Shown one piece after another: positions 6,803-11,501 of a DNA stretch of 11,501 bases (positions are counted from its first letter, which is position 1; each line of letters opens with the position of its first letter). The notes beneath the pieces were generated by a model that was not told the DNA's origin, did no database searches, and saw only the letters and a program-made list of their open reading frames with translations. Source of the DNA: Butyrivibrio sp. GTDB taxonomy: Bacteria; Bacillota_A; Clostridia; Lachnospirales; Lachnospiraceae. Position numbers and translations under genes: made by a program. The stretch lies in assembly GCA_017996845.1 (NCBI GenBank), contig JAGOGF010000081.1, forward strand, positions 1 to 11,501. Reading direction: 5' to 3'.

Positions 6803-7765
6803 ATGAATTTTGTTACAGAAAATATTCTTCCGGTTATAGCATCTTTTTTGATCAGTGTACTATTGGGACCAGTTGTAATTCCTTTTCTGCATAAATTAAA
6901 AGTAGGTCAGACAGAAAGAGAAGAAGGACTTCGGTCGCATCAGAAAAAGACAGGCACACCGACAATGGGAGGAATCATTTTTCTGATTCCTGTTTTAATG
7001 ATTTCTTTATTTTATGTTGGAGAATGTCCGGAAATTATTGCGGTACTGATCCTGACATTCGGGTACGGCATAATTGGTTTTGCAGATGATTATATCAAGG
7101 TTGTGCTGCACAGAAATCTGGGACTGCGGGCATGGCAGAAACTGCTGGCACAGTTTGGTGTTACAGGGATTTTTGTTGTTTATCTGTTAAAATGTACCGA
7201 TATCACGCTTGCAATGCAGATTCCTTTTACGAACAAAATGCTGGATTTTGGATGGATGAATATTCCGATTCTGTTTTTTATTGCGCTCGGGACAGCCAAT
7301 GGAACGAATCTTACAGATGGGGTGGACGGACTTTGCGGATCTGTAACGGCAGTTGTTGCAGCATTTTTTGCAGTAGCGGCACTTCACCTGGGAAGCGGTG
7401 TATCACCTGTTGCCTGTTCTCTTCTGGGAGCACTGCTGGGCTATCTGTGCTACAATGTTTATCCGGGAAAGGTCATGATGGGAGATACCGGATCACTTGC
7501 AATTGGCGGATTCGTAACGGCAATTGCCTACGTCCTGCATTTGCCTGTTTTTATTGCAATTGTCGGATTTATCTATGCGCTGGAAGATATATCCGTTATG
7601 CTGCAGGTAAGTTATTTTAAAATAACGCATGGAAAAAGAATTTTTAAAATGGCACCGATTCATCATCATTTTGAATTGTGCGGTTGGTCAGAAACGAGAG
7701 TAGTAAACATTTTTACGACAGTAACAATTCTGATGGCATTGATCGCATATACTGCAATGTTGTGA
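6803..7765 (+). CDS. mraY: Phospho-N-acetylmuramoyl-pentapeptide transferase MraY
   Basis: MraY transfers phospho-MurNAc-pentapeptide from its UDP carrier to undecaprenyl phosphate, giving lipid I on the inner face of the membrane. The 320-residue protein shows the full family signature: KVGQTEREEGLRSHQKKTGTPTMGG spanning 33-57 (key residues H46, K48, GTPTMGG), DDYIK (D95, D96) at 95-99, NLTDGVDGL at 169-177, MGDTGS with D228 at 226-231, and MAPIHHHFE at 283-291. About ten membrane segments are apparent. Though the frame is open upstream into the transpeptidase gene, I place the start at 6803, where MNFV matches family N-termini and GAGGA (6791-6795 region) sits 7 bases ahead. The gap to the preceding stop is 10 bases. 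No murF or murE precedes it, unlike many dcw clusters. Confidence 0.97.
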   Translation: MNFVTENILPVIASFLISVLLGPVVIPFLHKLKVGQTEREEGLRSHQKKTGTPTMGGIIFLIPVLMISLFYVGECPEIIAVLILTFGYGIIGFADDYIKVVLHRNLGLRAWQKLLAQFGVTGIFVVYLLKCTDITLAMQIPFTNKMLDFGWMNIPILFFIALGTANGTNLTDGVDGLCGSVTAVVAAFFAVAALHLGSGVSPVACSLLGALLGYLCYNVYPGKVMMGDTGSLAIGGFVTAIAYVLHLPVFIAIVGFIYALEDISVMLQVSYFKITHGKRIFKMAPIHHHFELCGWSETRVVNIFTTVTILMALIAYTAML

Positions 7766-7795
7766 TCATTTCGGAAAAAATGGACAGAAAGGCAG

Positions 7796-9181
7796 ATGTT
7801 TGACATGTCAAAAATGGATTTAAGCGGGAAAAAGGTACTGGTAATCGGGTCCGGACTGAGTGGGGTCGGCGCAGTAAAACTTTTAAGAGAGGCTGGGGCA
7901 ATACCCGTTTTACTGGATGAAAACGAGAAAGCTGTTGTTTCAGATATCAGAAAAAGGCTGGGTGAAACAGATGGTGCAGATACCCGGATTATTATCGGAA
8001 AATTACAGGATGAAATAATAGAGCAGCTTACACTTGCAGTTCCCAGTCCGGCAGTTCCGCTTGATTCAGAAATTATTTGCAGACTGAGAGATCATCAGGT
8101 CGGAATCTGGAGTGAAATTGAACTGGCATATAACTATGCCCAGGGAAGATTAATAGCAATTACAGGTACAAACGGCAAAACGACAACTACAACACTTGTC
8201 GGAGAAATCATGAAGGCTTATTACAACTCTGTCTTTGTGGTCGGAAATATCGGATATTCCTATGCCGGACAGGCCAGAAGTACGCAAAGCGATTCCGTTA
8301 CAGTTGCAGAAATCAGCAGTTTTCAATTGGAAGCAGTTGAGAATTTTCATGCAAATGTGTCAGCAATCCTGAATATTACGCCAGACCATCTCAACCGTCA
8401 TCATACAATGGAATGCTATGTACAGGTGAAGGAACAGATAGCCAACAGGCAGACACAGGAAGATACGTGCGTCCTGAATTATGACAATGATTATACAAGA
8501 GCATTTGGAGAAGTCTGTCCCGCAAAAGTTGTCTTTTTCTCATCACATCAGAAATTGCAGAGGGGACTGTATCTCGATGGAGAGGAAATCATTCTGGCAG
8601 GAGACAGTGAACCGGTCAGGCTGATGAATATACATGATATGAATCTGGTAGGCCTTTGCAATGTGGAAAATGTTATGGCCGCAATCGCAATTGCAATGGC
8701 AATGCAGGTTCCTATGGAAACAGTATTGCGGGTAGTTCGTATGTTTAAGGCAGTCGAGCATAGAATTGAATTTGTTGCAACCAAAAAAGGTGTTGATTAT
8801 TATAATGATTCCAAGGGAACCAACCCGGATGCAGCGATTCAGGGAATCAGAGCAATGAGCAGGAAAACTTATCTGATCGGAGGAGGGTATGATAAAGGAA
8901 GCGAGTATGATGAATGGATCGAAAGTTTTGAGGGAAAAGTCAAAGAACTGGTCCTGATTGGACAGACCAGGGAAAAAATCGCTTCCTGTGCAGAAAAACA
9001 TGGATTTTCTCAAATACATTTTGCAGATACATTTGAGGATGCAATGAATTATTGTACCGGACAGGCACAGGCCGGAGAAGCGGTTTTACTTTCCCCTGCA
9101 TGTGCAAGCTGGGATATGTTCCCAAATTACGAAATGCGCGGTAAGATATTTAAGTCCTACGTAAATCAGCTGGACGACTGA
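7796..9181 (+). CDS. murD: UDP-N-acetylmuramoyl-L-alanine:D-glutamate ligase MurD
   Basis: MurD adds D-glutamate to UDP-MurNAc-L-Ala with ATP in the cytoplasm. The 461 residues show a Rossmann-like N-domain (VLVIGSGLSGVG, 14-25), the Mur ligase P-loop GTNGKTTTT (124-132), GNIG (150-153), ITPDHLNRH (194-202), the C-domain YNDSKGTNPDA (336-346) and LLSPACASWDMF (431-442). NDSKGTN and SPACASWD distinguish MurD from MurC, MurE and MurF. The segment usually reading SPGVP is SPAVP (84-88). The start is uncertain among ATGs at 7796, 7805 and 7814: AGAAAGG (about 7786-7792) is only 3 bases from the first and 12 from the second. It follows mraY by 30 bases and its TGA touches a small downstream frame (TGATG). 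Confidence 0.96.
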   Translation: MFDMSKMDLSGKKVLVIGSGLSGVGAVKLLREAGAIPVLLDENEKAVVSDIRKRLGETDGADTRIIIGKLQDEIIEQLTLAVPSPAVPLDSEIICRLRDHQVGIWSEIELAYNYAQGRLIAITGTNGKTTTTTLVGEIMKAYYNSVFVVGNIGYSYAGQARSTQSDSVTVAEISSFQLEAVENFHANVSAILNITPDHLNRHHTMECYVQVKEQIANRQTQEDTCVLNYDNDYTRAFGEVCPAKVVFFSSHQKLQRGLYLDGEEIILAGDSEPVRLMNIHDMNLVGLCNVENVMAAIAIAMAMQVPMETVLRVVRMFKAVEHRIEFVATKKGVDYYNDSKGTNPDAAIQGIRAMSRKTYLIGGGYDKGSEYDEWIESFEGKVKELVLIGQTREKIASCAEKHGFSQIHFADTFEDAMNYCTGQAQAGEAVLLSPACASWDMFPNYEMRGKIFKSYVNQLDD

Positions 9182-9222
9182 TGGCAGGATGCAGTACCGG
9201 AAGGGAAAAAAGGCGTTTATGA
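9181..9222 (+). other. Thirteen-codon minicistron bridging murD and ftsW
   Basis: An ATG overlapping the murD stop (TGATG, 9179-9183) opens a frame coding MAGCSTGREKRRL, and its TGA (9220-9222) overlaps the preferred ftsW start as ATGA (9219-9222). It has no ribosome site of its own, so it could be translated only by ribosomes finishing murD. The frame is seen directly; the coupling role is inferred and could be chance. Confidence 0.3.
9206..9213 (+). promoter_or_regulatory. Ribosome binding site supporting the later ftsW start
   Basis: AAAAAAGG ends 5 bases before the ATG at 9219. The earlier in-frame ATG at 9189 has an AGG directly touching it, which is too close to function, so the later start is favoured. 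Confidence 0.55.
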
Positions 9223-10379
9223 ATGAGGCGGAGCAGAGGCTGAAAGAAAGATTTAAAAAGGAGTTCTATGTAGATTATGGGCTTATTTTTATTGTGCTCT
9301 TTTTGTTGGCATTCGGACTTGTAATGCTGTATTCAACCAGCTCATATGAAGCAAATCTGGAGCTTGGTGATTCAACCTATTATTTCAAGCATCAGCTTGC
9401 GGCAATCGGAATAGGTGTAGGAGTTATGATCGTGCTGTCACATTTTCCAAGTTACAGGTTGCTCAGCAAATTTGCCATACCTGCTTATATCGGATCTGCC
9501 ATTCTTCTTTTCATGGTTATTCCGTTTGGATATACTGCAAATGGAGCGAAAAGGTGGATCAGAATTCTGGGGGTTTCTGTTCAGCCGGCAGAGGTGGCGA
9601 AGATCGGAATGATTATTTTCCTGGCCAGTCTGATCTGTAAAATGCAGAAGAACATTGTACCGAGAAAAGGTTTCTGGTTCGTTATGGCAACACCGCTTCC
9701 AATCTGTATCATGGTTTATGGCATTACATCCAATTTGAGTTCTGCAGTCATTATTATGGGAATCGCATTTCTGATGCTGTTTGTTGCAACCCCTGGCTAC
9801 CGGAGATTTTTTCTGATTATCGGAGGAGGAGTATCAGCTGTCGCGGCAGTTGTTTATGCCATATCAAAGGCAAGTTATTCCAGCGGCATGAACTATCGTT
9901 TTGCCCGTGTCCTGGCATGGCTTGATCCGGAAGCATATGCAAGCGGAAAAGGGTTTCAGACACTGCAGGCGCTTTATGCGATCGGCTCAGGAGGTGTTTT
10001 TGGAAAAGGGCTGGGACAGAGTATGCAGAAAATGGGGTTCATACCGGAAGCACAGAACGATATGATCTTTTCTATTGTCTGCGAAGAACTGGGATTGTTT
10101 GGAGCAATAGCGGTAATTATGATGTTTGTTCTGCTGATCTGGAGACTGATGATTATTGCCAATAATGCACCGGATCTTTTTGGGGCACTTCTGGTTGTAG
10201 GGGTTATGGGACATATAGCCATACAAGTCATTCTGAACATAGCCGTTGTGACGAATATAATACCAAATACGGGAATTACACTTCCTTTTATCAGTTACGG
10301 AGGATCTGCAGTGCTGCTCCAGCTGGCAGAGATCGGAATGGTTCTGAATGTTGCCAGAAATATTCCTCTAAGTGAATAG
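9219..10379 (+). CDS. ftsW: FtsW/SpoVE-type SEDS peptidoglycan glycosyltransferase
   Basis: SEDS proteins polymerise lipid II into glycan strands and work in pairs with a class B transpeptidase, here probably the one encoded upstream. From the ATG at 9219 there are 386 residues and about ten membrane segments. SEDS marks are LYSTSSY (37-43), GAKRWIRI (109-116), QPAE (122-125; QPSE in most relatives), GSGGVFGKGLGQS (256-268), PEAQNDMIF with D281 (the conserved catalytic-type aspartate) at 276-284, EELG (289-292) and TGITLPFISYGGSA (351-364). The usual EPDLGT-like loop reads SNLSSA (171-176). The choice between FtsW (division) and SpoVE (sporulation) cannot be made from sequence alone; as the only SEDS gene in the cluster it may be the division enzyme. 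RodA is less likely given the context. Confidence 0.92.
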   Translation: MNEAEQRLKERFKKEFYVDYGLIFIVLFLLAFGLVMLYSTSSYEANLELGDSTYYFKHQLAAIGIGVGVMIVLSHFPSYRLLSKFAIPAYIGSAILLFMVIPFGYTANGAKRWIRILGVSVQPAEVAKIGMIIFLASLICKMQKNIVPRKGFWFVMATPLPICIMVYGITSNLSSAVIIMGIAFLMLFVATPGYRRFFLIIGGGVSAVAAVVYAISKASYSSGMNYRFARVLAWLDPEAYASGKGFQTLQALYAIGSGGVFGKGLGQSMQKMGFIPEAQNDMIFSIVCEELGLFGAIAVIMMFVLLIWRLMIIANNAPDLFGALLVVGVMGHIAIQVILNIAVVTNIIPNTGITLPFISYGGSAVLLQLAEIGMVLNVARNIPLSE

Positions 10380-10392
10380 ACAGGTCGGACGG

Positions 10393-11268
10393 ATGACAAA
10401 AAGGAAAAAGATAAAGTACAGGAAAAAAGAGAAAATATATAAGAAAAAAACCAGACAGAAAGTTAAACAGTCTTCCAGGCAGAAACTGGGATTTCCGAAA
10501 CTTTTTTTTCATAAGCCGGATTTTGGTAAAGCAATCAGAATGCATAAAAGCTTGCTGATTCTGACTGTAACGATATTAACGGGCCTACTGGTGATCCTGG
10601 GAGGGCTGATTTATATCAAATGCAATTATACCGTTACAAACGTTTATGTGGAAGGCAATACTTATTACACGGATCAGGAAATTGTTGATATGGTAATGAA
10701 AGGCAGGTTCTCTCATAATTCCATTTTCCTTGCCATGAAATACAGGGATAAGAGTATCGAAAATATTCCTTTTGTGGAAAAAATGGATGTGCATATTCTG
10801 TCACCGGATACAATCCGGATTAATGTATATGAAAAAGCACTTGCAGGATATGTGGAATATCTGGGACGTTACATGTATTTTGACAGAGATGGTACAGTAG
10901 TAGAAAGTTCCCCGGAAAAAGCAAATGATGTTCCGCAGGTTATGGGACTGCAGTTCAATTATGTGGTTATGTATAAAAAGCTTCCGGTGGATAATCAGGA
11001 TATTTTTGCAGAGATTCTTGATATTACGCAGCTTTTGAATAAATATAATCTGAAGGCGGATCGCATTTTTTTTGATTCAGATTACAACGTATACCTGTAT
11101 TTTGATAAAATAGAAGTCAGTATCGGTAAGGAAGACAATATTGATGAGAAGATCATACAGTTGCAATATATTTTGCCAAGTCTTTCTGGTAAAAACGGAG
11201 TTCTTGAAATGAATGATTATGATGAAAACACACAGAATGTGACATTTAAGGAAAATTCCAGTGGGTAA
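10393..11268 (+). CDS. divIB: Cell division protein DivIB/FtsQ
   Basis: DivIB (FtsQ) is a bitopic divisome protein that complexes with FtsL and DivIC. From the ATG at 10393 there are 291 residues: a strongly basic cytoplasmic tail (about 17 Lys/Arg in the first 31), one membrane segment (about 53-76), a POTRA domain (about 80-147; VTNVYVEGNTYYT, then IPFVEKMDVHILSPDTIRINVYEK) and the FtsQ/DivIB beta domain (about 150-270; DRDGTVVESS). The starting point is uncertain: a GTG at 10372 overlaps the end of ftsW by 8 bases and adds seven residues, but it has no ribosome site, whereas cAGGTC (10381-10386) precedes the ATG by a suitable distance. No murG or murB lies between ftsW and this gene. Confidence 0.93.
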   Translation: MTKRKKIKYRKKEKIYKKKTRQKVKQSSRQKLGFPKLFFHKPDFGKAIRMHKSLLILTVTILTGLLVILGGLIYIKCNYTVTNVYVEGNTYYTDQEIVDMVMKGRFSHNSIFLAMKYRDKSIENIPFVEKMDVHILSPDTIRINVYEKALAGYVEYLGRYMYFDRDGTVVESSPEKANDVPQVMGLQFNYVVMYKKLPVDNQDIFAEILDITQLLNKYNLKADRIFFDSDYNVYLYFDKIEVSIGKEDNIDEKIIQLQYILPSLSGKNGVLEMNDYDENTQNVTFKENSSG

Positions 11269-11307
11269 AATGATTCGTTAAAGTGCTGTATATCGCAAAA
11301 AAACAGG

Positions 11308-11336
11308 TTGATAAATTCGGTAAAAAATTATATCAT
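11308..11336 (+). promoter_or_regulatory. Probable ftsZ promoter
   Basis: TTGATA (11308-11313) and TATCAT (11331-11336) are separated by exactly 17 bases, each one mismatch from the sigma-A consensus. Transcription would begin near 11343, giving a leader of about 36 bases before the TTG start. It lies in the 110-base gap between divIB and ftsZ, the largest gap inside the cluster. No terminator is seen in that gap, so read-through from upstream is also likely. Confidence 0.7.
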
Positions 11337-11364
11337 ATCATGGTAAAGAGTTGTATGGACCGTG

Positions 11365-11371
11365 AAGGAGG
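11365..11371 (+). promoter_or_regulatory. Ribosome binding site that sets the TTG start of ftsZ
   Basis: AAGGAGG, followed by 7 bases and then TTG at 11379, is close to ideal. It falls inside the frame that would open at an upstream in-frame ATG (11355), which argues that the ATG is not the main start. Confidence 0.8.
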
Positions 11372-11378
11372 AGCTGTC

Positions 11379-11501
11379 TTGCTGGAGATCAAATCGAATG
11401 ATGCAGAGAATGCCTGCAAAATAATTGTCGTCGGGGTGGGCGGCGCAGGCAACAATGCTGTTAATAGAATGGTTGAAGAGAATATTACAGGAGTAGAGTT
11501 T
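11379..11501 (+). CDS. ftsZ: Cell division protein FtsZ, N-terminal part (3' end outside window)
   Basis: FtsZ is the tubulin-like GTPase that forms the Z ring. The visible 41 residues begin [10 protein letters not shown] and include [17 protein letters not shown] (15-31), the first part of the nucleotide pocket, followed by ENITGVEF. The start is TTG, chosen for the AAGGAGG 7 bases ahead and because clostridial FtsZ proteins commonly begin MLEIK (recalled, not searched). An in-frame ATG at 11355 would add eight residues (MDREGGAV), with only a weak aaagag ahead. Its own promoter lies just upstream. No ftsA precedes it in this cluster. Confidence 0.97.
   Translation, partial: MLEIKSNDAENACKIIVVGVGGAGNNAVNRMVEENITGVEF

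Noticed and set aside
7132..7620. Open frame of about 162 codons in another + frame inside mraY
   Set aside because: It overlaps the conserved MraY catalytic segments, is rich in Cys, and has no independent start signal.
8543..9019. Open frame of about 158 codons on the - strand inside murD
   Set aside because: It lies wholly antisense to conserved MurD motifs, and its His/Cys/Phe-rich composition is that of a shadow frame.
1..11501. Mobile element, phage, defence, biosynthetic or toxin-antitoxin content
   Set aside because: No transposase, integrase, terminal inverted repeats, tRNA or shift in codon use is seen. All genes are conserved housekeeping or division genes.

Overview
The window is a stretch of chromosome from a low-G+C Firmicute, most likely a Clostridia member of the Lachnospiraceae type. 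This rests on moderate A+T-rich codon use, strong AGGAGG-type ribosome sites, a TTG-started FtsZ beginning MLEIKSN, a DivIB-type rather than proteobacterial FtsQ-type protein, and Firmicutes-style RsmH cysteines. The assignment is by recalled family resemblance, not by a search. Every large gene reads on the + strand, and coding density is very high.

Left part (1-2372): the C-terminal third of the ribosome-assembly GTPase RsgA, the translation-associated ATPase YchF overlapping it by 4 bases, and then Lgt, the enzyme that lipidates prolipoproteins. A strong hairpin terminator (2441-2477), symmetrical enough to work both ways, closes this unit.

Middle and right part (2503-11501): a compact division and cell wall (dcw) cluster. 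An extended -10 promoter is followed at once by five direct repeats of AGTGG/AGTGA spaced exactly 10 bp apart, the expected operator for the cluster's own regulator MraZ. The genes then run mraZ, rsmH, an FtsL-like membrane coiled-coil protein, an SpoVD/FtsI-class transpeptidase, mraY, murD, an FtsW/SpoVE-class glycosyltransferase, divIB and the start of ftsZ. The ftsZ gene has its own good promoter (TTGATA-17-TATCAT), a strong ribosome site and a TTG start.

Together these genes make lipid I (MraY), prepare its UDP-MurNAc-peptide substrate (MurD), polymerise and crosslink septal peptidoglycan (FtsW/SpoVE with SpoVD/FtsI), and assemble the divisome (FtsL, DivIB, FtsZ). The cluster is reduced: murE, murF, murC, murG, murB and ftsA are absent between mraZ and ftsZ, and only one transpeptidase is present.

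I do not see an undescribed system here. The points most worth a second look are the regular MraZ-box array reaching the mraZ start, two tiny reading frames that bridge gene junctions, an SpoVD-like cysteine pair near the transpeptidase active site, an 8-residue tandem repeat tail where SpoVD usually carries a PASTA domain, and the ftsZ promoter and start arrangement.
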